Positions 1 through 12,022 of a stretch of DNA of 64,000 nt are shown piece after piece. Positions within the stretch are counted from its first letter, which is position 1. The number at the start of each line of letters is the position of its first letter. The translations under genes were made by a program, and so were the position numbers. The notes beneath the pieces were generated by a model. The model did not search any database, was not told where the DNA came from, and saw nothing but the letters and a program-made list of their open reading frames with translations. Source of the DNA: Gossypium raimondii (Eukaryota > Streptophyta > Magnoliopsida > Malvales > Malvaceae); assembly GCF_025698545.1 (NCBI RefSeq), contig NC_068575.1:51159980-51223979 (forward strand), given 5' to 3'.

Positions 1-910
1 TTCATTTCTAGAGTCTATATCGTAATATGATCATAAGTTTTATCTTTAAACCGACACTCAATTTGCTCCATAATATTTGTCTCGGTACCGAGACCGGCTC
101 ATATCTTAACGTCTTCACACAACGCCTAAACGTCCTCCCTGGACTCAACGGCAACAAGAAGACAGACTAACAGATATATGTTTTGAAACAAATAACTGTG
201 AAATAAACAGAAATGTAAATCAAGAATAGAAACTTACCATAAATATTACGATATTAAAAACTAAAAATATTATGCGACATTTTCAGCTCGAAACAAGCAA
301 AGGTGATACGTGCATCATGAACATGCAACATATATGCATGTAATAGTTTTCCTTTGGTTTGGTAGCAAAAGAAAAACATGAGCTTAGATAAGGTCCTGAG
401 TTTTTGAAAAGTTTAATGCATTCAGTTTTCTAGGTTTACCCTTAATAGCAGGGTCAACCCAAAAACTAAAATCCCTTTTGTTGGGCTTTATTTTCATTAT
501 AGCCCATTTGTTTATCTTCCCAATCCCCCTAACAAAGAAAACTCCCCAGATGAAAATGCCATTAAATCGTTCAAATTCTAATCTCAATTCCTGATTAGGA
601 TATATCCTTTTTCTTCAACAGTTTGTCGGGTGCTACCTTAGCCTTAGCAGGTAATCTTTGCAGTTTCCACGCTCTTTCTTTTTTAAGCTATTCTCTTCAG
701 ATCCGAATTTATTCACTTTCGATTTCCCTTTTTCTCACTTTCTTGGTTTCCCATTCTCCACTTTTTGTTTTCATTATTTCTTGAACTAATTCCCTTCATT
801 TCTTGAATTAGTGCAGATTTTAAAATTACCCAAACAGGTAAAACACTTTGTTTTTCACACTTGTTCGAAGAAGATTTATAGGGCTTTGGTTATCCCATAA
901 TTGAAGAAAC
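1..910. other. Intergenic / upstream flank of the BET11 gene
   Basis: No convincing coding region. Pyrimidine-rich stretches at about 665-800 look like the transcribed leader of the downstream SNARE gene. The short minus-strand open frame at 384-587 has no recognisable protein feature. Confidence 0.5.
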
Positions 911-2387
911 ATGAATCCTAGACGGTCAGTTTAATCTCTATTTGTGCGAATTTTCGTTACCCCAATGGTTTGGTCGCTTAAATTGCTTGATTAGATCTGT
1001 TTGTAAATAATTGGCATCTATAAGCTATTTGAAAAGTTTACCTAATTAGTTGCCCCATTCCATATATGTTTTATTGGTTTATCCATGATTCACATGTGAT
1101 CCAAAGAAGGTGTTGCGATTATAGTGATGTTCTTACATCAAAATTTTCAATCTTTTTTTTTTAATGTGAACTTGCAATCTAATTATAAATCTGAAGTGAT
1201 TGGATCATAAGTTGCTCTTTGGTTATCTATCTTGATTGTGCCTTCAGTTTGTGGAATAGTTATCCTTATGGAAATATTGTGGCAGTCTACTGAGATCTGC
1301 TTTCATGCAGGGACATGCGTAACAACAGAGTTGCCCTCTTTGATGGCATCGAGGAGGGCGGCATAAGGGCCACTTCTTCTTACTCGCATGAAATTGATGA
1401 GCATGATAATGAAAGAGCAATGGAAGGATTGCAGGATAGAGTCAATCTGCTGAAGAGGGTAAGTATGGTCTTCGGTGCTAATTGAACCCTTCTATCTCAT
1501 GCCATCATTAATCGCATTGTTCGTCCGGTTTATCGAGCTATATAATAAATAAGAGCTTCTTAATGAGCTTTTTTTAACTATTGAGAACCTGGATAAATGG
1601 GATTTTAGAATCTTGTCATTATATGTAATAGAAGGATCCTTTTACATTCTTGAATTCCTTGTCCTTCCCTTTTTCGCCGATTTAAATCTTGAAGCTCATT
1701 CTTTTAAAGAGTATTGAAGGTGGTATGCTCGACTTAAGTAATATATATGACAGTCTCTTGCACAAATCTATGTTTTATATTGCTATAGGCATTTCTATTA
1801 TTCAGGATTTTTGGCTCTAGCATGTTTCAGGGTAGATTTTCAGCTTGAATCCTGATTCACTGACATGTTCTATGATATCATAATATAATATGTCCTGAAT
1901 GTAACGCATATTCTGACACAATCTCACTTCTATAGCTTTCAGGCGACATACATGAGGAGGTGGATAGCCACAATCGCATGCTTGATCGGATGGTATGTAT
2001 GCAGCAGAATAAAACTATCTTCCTCTGAATTTAATTGGTTTTTGATGCTGCTGATGTTAACATATGGCACATGGTTCGTAACTAGGGAAATGATATGGAT
2101 TCATCAAGAGGAATACTCTCAGGAACCATGGACAAGTTTAAGATGGTATAAGAACTAGCAAACTCTTCTCTTTGTGACTTTGAATGGCATCTTTTGCTTG
2201 CAGTTTTTGTTTCTTCCTGTTAAGCGTGTGGATGTGTTTCTCTGTTTTGCTAAATCGATTGTTGATGTCATAACAATGAATTCGGTCTGCCTTTCAGGTA
2301 TTCGAGACCAAATCAAGCAGGAGAATGTTTACACTTGTGGCATCTTTTGTGGTTATTTTCCTTGTTATATACTATCTTACTAGGTAA
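911..2387 (+). CDS. BET11: BET11-type Qc-SNARE (Bet1-like SNARE 1-1), five exons
   Basis: Exons, by GT/AG junctions and continuous frame: 911-924, 1311-1458, 1936-1992, 2086-2145 and 2298-2387, giving 122 residues, the same length I recall for Arabidopsis BET11. The protein starts MNPRR, has the plant-conserved LFDGIEEGGIRA block (14-25), a heptad-type SNARE helix at about 35-93 and a C-terminal membrane anchor (about 104-120) ending YYLTR. This tail-anchored layout is that of Bet1/Bs14 SNAREs, which act in ER-Golgi vesicle fusion. At the position I align with the ionic zero layer there is His66 (EEVDSHNRML) rather than Gln; I recall the same in Arabidopsis BET11. Intron 1 follows only 14 coding bases. 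The match to BET11 over the whole length makes this call firm; expression is not visible here. Confidence 0.93.
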
Positions 2388-5300
2388 CTAGTCTGTAATG
2401 TATGTGATGTGATACAACTGCAAGCTTTATATGAGAATTTGGAAGACCCTTATTCTAGTACATCGTGTTACTGTGAACAATGCGCTTCCTACTTGTATGA
2501 TATCGTGGCATGTTTGTATAAATATGTTTTGATGTATCAAACAAACAGGCCTTTCTTAGCATGAACTGGTTAGCAGTGACATAAACAATATGCTCATTCA
2601 TCTATTCCTGTCAATGGCTGTCTTCCAATATTCTACTTATAACTGAGCCACTGTCATTTGTTTCAATTTTTTAAATTTGAATTTTTGAGTTCCGAGAAGC
2701 ATTTTAATGATTCTTCATCCTAAAGGTTAAAGCAATTAGGTTGTATGGTGGATTTTGACCCAGAATCACATCAATGCAAAAAACGAGACCTGCAATTACG
2801 GGAGGTCAAGTCATTAACTTCGAAGTTGATTAATCCTTTTTCACTTTCAATGAGATGGTAGAGATTGGCAGGATTCATCTAGTTTCCAATTTCAAAGCTT
2901 TGCCGTCCCAATAATTCCGCCTAAATTTGCCAGTTTCCACACCTACTACAGTCGTCACCCACACTGATTCTAATTCTATCTGTTGTCGATACTTGAAAAG
3001 GATAAGCCTTTGAATGGTATGACATCCACGATAAGTTTTTTTGACTTTTGGTAATAAAAAAAAAAAAAGGAATCGAGCGCATGCCTGTAACGTGGCAAAA
3101 AAGGAACCCACCTGACACCCTTGGGTCTCATATATATACTATATAATTAATAACATTAAGCAATATCAATTATAGCTCCTCCTAGTTAACTAGCACCTGG
3201 CTTGTTTATGTTTTACTTCACTTAGCCAGAGTTTTAGTCCAGTCATGTCTAATTCAATAAGATAAATAAAACAAAACCTGGGTTTTAAGTAAGATTTGAT
3301 GGGAGTCTGCCCACAAACTAACTTTGATGAAGTGCCGGCCCCGGCCAGGCTGAAATTTTCGAGCTCAGCTTTGACAATTTTGTTCACTTAGTCGTAACAG
3401 CACTTTTGTAATTGCTACTTAAGATACAATTCTTCCCTCTGCTGAAACCATCTTACTTTCTTCATTTCTAAACATCCACAATAAATATTTGCTTTGTTTG
3501 GTTGCTAATTACGTGTTGTGGTAGAACATACTTTTAACCTTTAGGTTCCTCCAAGGGGTTTTTCTCCCATTGTTTTCTATTTTCAGGTTCAATATTTTAG
3601 CCTCACGCAAGCTGCTGATTTTATTGCAACAGTGCTTTAATTTGAGCCAAAGACTTTTTCATTTGTCAAAGGAATTCAGGATTCCAATCTTAAACTCAAA
3701 CTCTATAGATAGTCTATTCATTTGAAAGTTACTTAACAACAAATTAATAGAGATGAAGTTTGGATTATTGTTAAAATTGAATAATTGTGACAATGTGATA
3801 TATCAAACTCTTTTAACAGACCAAGAATTATAGAAGATATTTTGCACTACAATGTTAATTTGACATTTTGATTAAAAATGCGTAACTGTCAATCAGCTAT
3901 AACTTTTGAAATTATGTAAATTGATTACTGTTAAACTAGCAAGAAAATGAATAGGTGCTGCTTTAAGGGTAAGAATGCATGGTATTTTTTGTCTTTGTAT
4001 CAGCTAAAATTAGCATATACTTATCAACTTATTCATAAACAACTACAGCCTCTAATTGTTGGGGGGGGGGGGGGTTGAGATCTCCATTGATTCACCCATT
4101 GAAAGACCAAATCAGCTTAAAGTTTTTAGCAACTTTACATAAACAGTAGAGGCACTGATGATATAAAGTTGGCACTAAATACGGAAATGACTTGCAGCTG
4201 TCAGCTTACGGTGCTGTCACAGTGGAAATATAATACAAACAGACGCATGATCCAGTGAAATCAAAGAGACATTCTTGATGTATAGCCTACTGAATCTCCT
4301 GAATTCCATAAGGTGACAAGAAATGATGATTTATTTGTTGGATACTGCCAGTTCAGATATGACAGAAAGCAGAGTCTAAAAGAATTCGTCTAGGAACATT
4401 TGTAGTGAAAACCCACTTAGTTCACGACAGGATGGGAGTAATACTCTTTGCTTTTATATTCATCTGCTTTTCTTTTTCACTCGATTTGATTGACTACCCC
4501 ACTCTTATTTGATCATTAATGCTACTGATTTTACCACAACTCTACCTGTTTTTTCCCTCGATCTGTGTAAAATCTAATTTCAATCTCCATCGATATGTAT
4601 ATATTTCTTATTTATCTTAACATCATGAAAATTTTCTCTCTGTAGTATGTATATATGTATATATATACTCTAGCACTATCGTAAATCGTAATATGCCTCC
4701 AAAATGATATTTTGGTTAATTGAATAAGATAAGCGGACAACTCATGGATGTGTGTTTGAAGGTGGAGGAGATTGCTGGATCTTGCTGCTGATGACCATTC
4801 AACCCTACATGTGGTGTTACTTTTTCAAATTGTTGATTTGCTTTGGCTCTCCGGAGGGCACATATGGCTTGACACGTCAAGGTTACATCAAATTCAATAT
4901 TATTTTTTGTCTCTCAGTTCTGCTAATAATCTCGGAAGCGCTTTAAAGTAGCTCAACAGGCAGAAGGCAAACTTTTCACTTTACTCATGACTAATGGCGT
5001 ATAAGTTATTTATGCGGAACCCGTAAGGCTCATGACAGAACTGAGTGACGTCAATACAAATTTCGGACTTGCTGGTGTACCTTTCGACCTATGAAATCAT
5101 AGGGCTCTCAATAGAGTTTAGGCACATCAACACAAACACAAAAAATAATTTTACTTACATATATATACCACATCTAAAGATCTATCAGAGTATCTAACTG
5201 AATGTTGTTGGATCAAATTACAATAACAGTCTAGAAAGAGAAAAACGATGGGTTTCGAAAAGTAGATTCACGTTAAAGAAGGAAAGGTTCCCTAGTACTT

Positions 5301-6541
5301 AATCATGAAATGTGGCTATGAAAATATGGCCTTATAAGCGGAAACTAGATCGTATCTTCCATATTTGAACCTTTTCGCCATGAAAATATATGCTACTGCT
5401 GATGATGAAAGTTGGAGCAAAGACAAAGGATCAGTGATTACGCACTACCTAACATAAGTAACTTCCATGGATGACATGAGAAATGGAAATCCATTGCTGT
5501 AAACAAGTATCAATAACTTAACACCATCTGATCATGATCTTTATAAAAACATCCATGCTAAAAGGTCTATATAACTTTTTTGTATGTTTGTTTTTTGCAT
5601 TTATGTATGCATGTAGGAATAGATGTACATCAAGACAAGGAACCACTGTTTACTTTTGGTTTGGATGCATAACAACGAAGGCAAATAGTAGAGTATATTT
5701 TAAAAGATTTTGAAAGGAAAGGCATATGTTTCCATGATGGGGTCCTGCAACTCAACTGCCTACATGGGTTTATTGCACCAGAAAACAAGCTTAATACATC
5801 CAAAATAAAAAACCTAATTCATGAACAACAGATTTAATCTAACGTAATAGGATTAATAATAGAAAAACCCTACCGGGAGAATTCTGATTATTACTTGTTT
5901 TCAATTTCATATTATTAGTATTTGTCTAAATCATGAGGCTTTTCACATCAACAATGATTCCTGGGGCAACTATAGGAAAGGAAATTAGGGTTTCCAGTAT
6001 ACTCTAAAAACCTTGCAAACAAAAAGGGCTGAAAATATATATGCAAGTTAATAGCCAATCTCCTAGCTCCATATCTATGTCTACTAATAATTTCTCAAAT
6101 TATTAATGGAACCATAAGAAGATATATAATTCAAGTTTCCGACTCCATTAAAACATGAAATTACAGAAAATTTCCAGATGAGTACTCAAATGGGAGAAAA
6201 CAAGATAATGCAGAAGGACACATATATAAATAATAAAGAAGAACATCTTACAGAATCCATATTTTTTCTTCTTTCTCCTCATTATTCTTCTTACTTGGTG
6301 TCTTCTCGGTCGTAATCGCCATAAAAATAGGCCAAAATTCATACATTTATCGATGTGGAAGAAACAACTTGATCATGTAGTAGTTGTAGTATTGTACCGT
6401 CGACATCAGCAAACATATATATCCTTCCTAGCTTGTAGTACTTCATAAAGAGTATCCACAACTATTGTACTGTACATATATAGAGAGGAGGTTTCTTAAT
6501 TTATTAGTATTAGCTATTATGAAACATTATATAAAAATATA
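2388..6541. other. Intergenic, no gene seen
   Basis: About 4.1 kb of AT-rich sequence with scattered short open frames, none with composition or motifs of a real protein. It holds a run of 14 G at 4061-4074 and TA-rich tracts near 3130-3150 and 4600-4670. The part nearest 6541 is the 3' flank of the zinc-finger gene on the minus strand. Confidence 0.5.
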
Positions 6542-7105
6542 CTACGGATCATGACCTAATCGAAGCTCCAAATCCAATTCATCATCTTGACTACTTCCAT
6601 GATCAATCTTCTTGTTTTCATCAACATGGGATGGACCGATTCGCAAGTTTAGATTCCTAGGCCAATCCTCCTCTCTAAACGGATTTAGATACCGTGAAGA
6701 ATTGTTCACAAATAATTCGTCCCCGTGGGGTGGGTGGGGGGGTCTGAAATCCCAACCTGATGAAGCTGGGAAAAAAGCTTGATAACTTACGTAATGCGGC
6801 TGATAGCTTTGGATTATTGGCAGGTATGAAGAAGACGATCTAAGGCTTGCATAATTCTCATCATCCACTTTGCCCGAAACTATAGGAACTGAGTTAGGCC
6901 TACTGCTCTTGGCTCTATCTTTTCTGTGAATATTCATATGCCCTCCCAAGGCTTGTGCTGTCGTGAACCCTCTCTTGCAAAATACGCACTCGTAGGACCG
7001 GCCACTGCCCACATCATCGTTGCTTTGCTCCGACCGATCGGATTCTTCGCTCGAGCTCTTGGAATCTTCATGCTGATGGTTGGTTTCCATGGAAAGTAGT
7101 GTCAA
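6542..7105 (-). CDS. Single C2H2 zinc-finger (QALGGH) repressor, TAC1-like
   Basis: An intronless gene of 187 residues. One plant-type finger spans about 38-62: C40-x2-C43 and H56-x3-H60, with QALGGH at 51-56 and the flank [10 protein letters not shown], which in my recall is closest to TELOMERASE ACTIVATOR1 (TAC1) among SUPERMAN-type proteins. The C-terminus carries an EAR repression motif, LDLELRL (177-183), that recruits TOPLESS-type co-repressors in this family. The N-terminal 35 residues are rich in Ser, Asp and Glu. Met6 is an alternative start. A TATA-like TTATAATA lies about 65-70 bp upstream on the minus strand. RBE and LATE-type proteins share the layout, so orthology to TAC1 is an inference; the family and repressor type are firm. 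Confidence 0.9.
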   Translation of the reverse strand: MTLLSMETNHQHEDSKSSSEESDRSEQSNDDVGSGRSYECVFCKRGFTTAQALGGHMNIHRKDRAKSSRPNSVPIVSGKVDDENYASLRSSSSYLPIIQSYQPHYVSYQAFFPASSGWDFRPPHPPHGDELFVNNSSRYLNPFREEDWPRNLNLRIGPSHVDENKKIDHGSSQDDELDLELRLGHDP

Positions 7106-9466
7106 TTAGGAATTAAGAAATTAATTTGATAGAGGGATTAAATGTGCAGTGAAACACAAAGATGGGGGTATTATAAGGAAGAAAAGGTGAGAAGAAAGAG
7201 ATAGACAAGAGACAAATAAAGGACATAGGCATTGGGTGTCAAGATTTACTGAGAAAAAGTCTCTTAGATGCTAGCTTTGAGTGCTTTTCTGTTAGCCGGC
7301 TGTGCTGGTTAGATCCGTCTTTACAACACATTCCTTAAATATTTTTTTATCTGCCTATTTAATTTCTCTCTTGTTGCTTTCATCCCCATAATCTTTGATT
7401 TCTTACATATTAACATTGAGGCCTAACTCTATAGTTAATACAATTTGCCAATTACTAATATTTGTGTGTCAAATACGTTATCCTATAAAACTTTCAAAAT
7501 TAACTTTGGATCCCTATTTCTTTACTCAAGTCATTATAACCTTTTCTAAGTTAAATTTATAGATGGAAGGTAAAGCATTTTGTTTTTATAATTAACACCA
7601 AAGAATGTTCCATCTAGAATTAATACTGCTATATTTAGACGTATTCATTAGTCCATGCTTATGAATTTTTTCATAAAAAAAAGAGAGTGAAATAGCCTTA
7701 ATCAAATTAATCATAACTGGTGCATATATAAAATAGGTATAATGAAGCCTTGCTTATGACACTGGTGACGAAAGATGTAGGAACCTTCCTGCAGAAATAT
7801 TTTATGAAGGGAAACAATGTATTTTTGTACTTTGCATTTGTCCTCGAGTACAAGCTTTTTTCCATGGGAAACACTTATATCTTTTAACCACTTCGATTTA
7901 CGTTAATTTCAACCGATAAGCATATAAATATATTTGTATTGGAAAAGTTAACTTGATCACAGTTTTGCTTTGATCACCTTAAAATACTTTAGTAATAAAG
8001 TAAACCCAGAAAGTAAAGGGTAGAGAAAAATCTGGGGTTGATGATTGAAGAATCTTAGAATTATCTCAAGTTTTGAATTAATGATATGCATAAGTTGGTA
8101 GCTGCGTTATCAAAATATGTCTGGCATGCATATACATTCTTTGGTTTTATCTCTATGGCATGGAGCAGCTAATGTCCACCAAATTGAAGTTGAGTCATTT
8201 TCCTATTTCTCTCCTGCTAAACATATATATCTGTTTATATATATAGTTGCAGGCCAACATTTTAATATTAAAGAGTAGGTTAGATATGTTAAAAGGGCAG
8301 GTTTGCTTGGTTATACAGACATGGGAAAATGGCAGCAGTACAAAATTTCCACCAATTTTATTTATTTATTTATGTATTTTTAATGATTACAAATTCCTTT
8401 TTGAATTAATCATCTATATATCCAGGGAGAAATTTTTTTTTAACTATATACATTTAATACAATCTTATTAGCTAACTATTAGAAATACTGTAATCAAATC
8501 GTTGAGGTGAGAAAATACAAGCAAAATATTGTGCCCAGAAAAGTGGTTGAGGGAATGGTAAGATAGATGTAATTTGATTGAGCCTGTGGTGAGAGGGAGA
8601 AAGAGATGATACCAAATACTATTAGAAGGATGGGAAGAAGAACAAGGACGACAATAACGTGACTGCGATCGACCTCTATGATTCTGAATGTACCAAATAA
8701 TTTTTTATTAAATTTAATTTTACATCAAAAGTGAACTAGAGACTAACTAAAATAAAAAATAATTAATTTTTTTTTTACAAAATAACAAAGGTTCTTATTA
8801 AGATTTTTTATATTTTATATATATAAAATGTAATTTAAACCCATAATAATATATATTTTTTAAATTTGGCATATGATAAGACTTAAGGGTGTTTGATAAA
8901 ATAAATATTAAATAAGTTTTAAAGTCTCAATTTTATTATTTCAAGTTAATTTCCTCACAACTTAAAAAAAAAAAGAGAGAGTTTTGATCAAAATTCATTG
9001 GACATGTGTAAGCATCCCACAATTCGATTGGATTAAACAAAACTATTAAATCCGTAAAAAGATTTTAGCAAAAGATAAACATCCGTTTAAAATATAATTA
9101 AAATTGGGCTTCAAAATTTAAACCACAAGCCCAATTCACTATAATTCAATTCTATTAATCTAATGTTATATCATCATTAACAGGTAAATATTTAAAATAT
9201 AAAATTGTTTCTTTTTATCTTTTAATAATAAAAATATATTTTTTTAAATATTAAATAAAATAATATATATGTTTAATAAAAATTTTGAACCTCAATGTTT
9301 GACCTATTGGCTATGGGCATTTACTCCACAACTCACTTTGTCAGTTCAAGGCGTAGTGTGTATGTGATAGTGATTTAAGGCAAAGTAAGAAAAATTCAAC
9401 ATTAAAAACCATCTTAAATCAAAGTATTTTGATAATTTATAGAATGCAAGTTTAAAAAACGTGGTT
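7106..9466. other. Intergenic, AT-rich; upstream region of the zinc-finger gene
   Basis: The first few hundred bases are the promoter side of the minus-strand zinc-finger gene. The rest is AT-rich with A/T homopolymers (for example 8700-9300) and no supportable gene. The open frame at 8247-8471 (+) lacks any domain or signal. Confidence 0.45.
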
Positions 9467-9673
9467 AATTGAAGTTGCCTTGAGGTTGAAATAGCCAGAG
9501 AGAAAACACTTCCTACAGGAGGCGTTTTTCACTAGCATGTGGCAGGAAAACGCGTACTGCAAGAAGCATTTTCACTGCCATGCTAGATGAAAATGTCTCC
9601 TGCAAGGAGTGAAAACGCTACCTACAGGGAGTGTTTTCTCTTTGGCCATTTCAACCTCTAAGCCAACTTGATT
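9467..9673. repeat. Short foldback (inverted-repeat) element
   Basis: The left edge (ATTGAAGTTGCCTTGAGGTT, then GAAATAGCC and GAGAGAAAACACT) is matched with few mismatches by the reverse complement of the right edge, which ends at CTCTAAGCCAACTTGATT. The arms are at least 44 bp. The interior repeats GC-richer blocks such as GGAGGCGTTTTC and GGAAAACGCG on both strands, so most of the 207 bp can fold back. No target-site duplication is evident, so the MITE class is not assigned. Confidence 0.6.
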
Positions 9674-9787
9674 GCTTTTGCCTCTGAACCCGTGCAACTC
9701 GAGAATCTTAGGATAAAAAAAATTCTCTTTTTATCCCGCCCCATCCCCTATATAAATGCATGTTCCAATTCCCCTAATTCAGTATCC

Positions 9788-10708
9788 TAAATTGTTTTTC
9801 TTTTTTCTTGCGTGTTGAAATTTTTAGGTTTAAAGATTTATTTCTCTCACTTTGAGGGAGACAGTCATAGTTTTAAGTTGTGTTTGGGTTCATGGTGATG
9901 TCATGGAGCTCAATAACCTACAAATTTCACTTGTCCTGTGAGTATGGCAGCATCACCTGAGAAACCGAGATCGCTTTACAACTCGAGGTCCAAGTTGACA
10001 GTGATTATATCGTCTCGGGTTGAAGCGTAACTAGGGTTTCAAGGTTGCAAAGGTTATGTTGTATAATTGGAGCCCCAGTTGACAGTTGTTATGTGGGCAC
10101 AACAACCAATTTCTCCTCATCAAAGAAGCATGCTTTATGAAACCCACACAGAAGTGCGAGGAAGAAAAACGCAGGGGCCTTCCAGTATAATCAAGTAATT
10201 TGTGTTGTCCATGTCCACCATAGGCAATGACCTTGTTAGTAAAACCTATTACACCCCAATTATGTCACAGGTTATAATAATGGGGTCATCGTCTTTGGTG
10301 GACATGGATAAAACAAAATACTTGATTAGACTAAAAGACCACTGTGTTTTTCTTCTTCGTACATTTGTTTGGATTTTATAAAGCATCAGAAAAAATTGAT
10401 TGTCGTGCCCGCATAACCACTGTCAATTGGGGCCCTATTTATGCTCCATCCTTTGACAACATAACTTTTGTAAACTTGAAGCCCTAGTTGCACTTCAACC
10501 CCAGACCGTATAATCACTGCCAACTTGAACCTTAAGTTGCAACGTGATTCGGCTTCTCGGGTGATGGTTCCATACTCACGACACCACCGTAAATTCAAAC
10601 GTTCTTTAAAACTATAACTATGTCTATCTCAAACAGGGACAAGAATAAATTTACAAACTTTTAATTTCGAGCAGCAAGAAAAAAAGAAGAAGAAAAAAAA
10701 AACAATTA
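9788..10708. repeat. Large foldback repeat with arms of about 400 bp
   Basis: Sequence from about 9788 to 10190 reappears, diverged, as the reverse complement of about 10290 to 10708. Examples: TTTTCTTGCGTGTTGAAATT against the reverse complement ending TTTCTTGCTGCTCGAAATT; GGAGCCCCAGTTGACAGT against GGGCCCCAATTGACAGT; and TGTCCATGTCCACCA near the centre facing TGGTGGACATGGA. The loop is around 10225-10270. No intact gene lies inside. It could be a non-autonomous DNA element or an inverted duplication; a transcript across it would form a long hairpin. Confidence 0.75.
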
Positions 10709-11704
10709 CAATATAGCACTATTTTATGTCATATTACGTGCAAAAATAATTATATTTATCTAATATGAAAATAAAGTGATGTATTTATTTCTCTAAATAT
10801 GTATGGTTGAATTACAATAAAATTTCGTGTATACATTTAAACCGCGATTAAAGTTTCATGTGTATAGTTGCACTAAATCAAAATTCATGTATTAAATTAC
10901 ACATTAAATCAAAATTTATGTACAACTTTGTATAGATAATATAATTGAAAGATAAGTTTACAGGATTAACTTTTTTTAATAAATTTTATTTTTATCCAAG
11001 TCTATTTTTTAATAATAAAATTTTTATTTAAACCTATAAGCCGAAGTTTAGTGTGTTGATCTTCATCGATTGAGGCTCTCTTTCTCCTATTAATTCTTTG
11101 ACTTCTTTGTGATGTATTGAGCATTTACTAAACACAAGATGAATTGTGAATAAAACAGGCTATTTGGTGAACATGACACATAAATATCGATGCTCCTGCT
11201 TTAATATCTAATTCCAATTTTCAATTTCAAGGACAAGAAAATGATTAAATTTAAATAGTCATCAATTGACAATTGAAGCTGTTTAAAGTATATTAAAACC
11301 ATTTAGGCTTCTAATTTAACTTAATCAAATTCCAACTGTTGTAATTTGTTTTTTAATGGTGTTATAAGTTATTTATTTGGCACAACACAAAATAATTTTT
11401 TCAACTGTTTGATGTGTTGTTTTCTGCGTTTTGTTCATTAAAATATAAAATAAGCATTCAACATTAGAAATGAAAAGGGTAAAGAAAATGTTTTTTTAAC
11501 AAATAATCGATTATATATTTTCAGTAAATGTCAATTAAAGTTGGTTCTCAACCAAAAAAAAAAAGATTATTTGGATTGGCTGTCCCAAGAAAGAATAATG
11601 AAAAGAATTTACAAGTATATGATGAAAAAAATACAGAAAGTAGAAAATTTTGATCAGATTAGTATGTATATTTTTGAGTTTTGGATTGCTGAAGTTGTTA
11701 GCTA
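10709..11704. other. Intergenic, AT-rich
   Basis: Low-complexity AT-rich sequence with no coding signal. The last 60-100 bases before 11705 are presumably the 3' untranslated region of the minus-strand peptide gene. Confidence 0.45.
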
Positions 11705-12022
11705 TTAAGAGCTCATGTCTTCATCATGAGACCTCTTGGCAGTGGAAGCCACCCCAAACTCAGCCACAACGCCGGGAAATACAGCAGGAGAGTGCATAAC
11801 ATTACCGGCTACGTTAATGACACCCAGCTTGCAGACGCCACCTCCTCTTCCAGGGATGTTGGTGCATGGATTGGGACCCGATGGTGTCACCGGTCCTCGA
11901 GGGAGTGATTGAACCACAAGCTCCCCATCCAGTGGCCTCATTGCTCCAACTTGAATCCAAGCTACTAATAACGACAAAACCAATAGAGTTCTGAATAGGT
12001 TTTTCCTATTGGAGAATGCCAT
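11705..12022 (-). CDS. Secreted signalling-peptide precursor of the CTNIP/SCREW type
   Basis: An intronless 105-residue precursor. Residues 1-27 form a signal peptide (basic start, LLVLSLLVAWIQ core, likely cleavage after VGA). The block at about 44-66 reads PVTPSGPNPCTNIPG, then RGGGVCKL, with Cys53 and Cys64. It contains the literal C-T-N-I-P motif for which the CTNIP peptides (also called SCREWs) are named; in Arabidopsis these two-cysteine phytocytokines are sensed by the receptor kinase HSL3/NUT and affect immunity and water loss. After the core a 39-residue tail runs to EDMSS, so the active peptide may be released by processing. A TATA-like CTATAAATCC lies about 120 bp upstream on the minus strand (near 12144-12151). 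Family assignment rests on the motif and precursor layout; bioactivity is inferred. Confidence 0.82.
   Translation of the reverse strand: MAFSNRKNLFRTLLVLSLLVAWIQVGAMRPLDGELVVQSLPRGPVTPSGPNPCTNIPGRGGGVCKLGVINVAGNVMHSPAVFPGVVAEFGVASTAKRSHDEDMSS

Noticed and set aside
4061-4074. G14 run (also G12 at 21601 and C14 at 44218) as a quadruplex or regulatory signal
   Set aside because: Single homopolymer runs are unstable and error-prone in sequencing; nothing nearby supports a function.
11726-11908. Plus-strand open frame of 60 codons
   Set aside because: It is the antisense of the CTNIP-type precursor, which has a signal peptide and a family motif.
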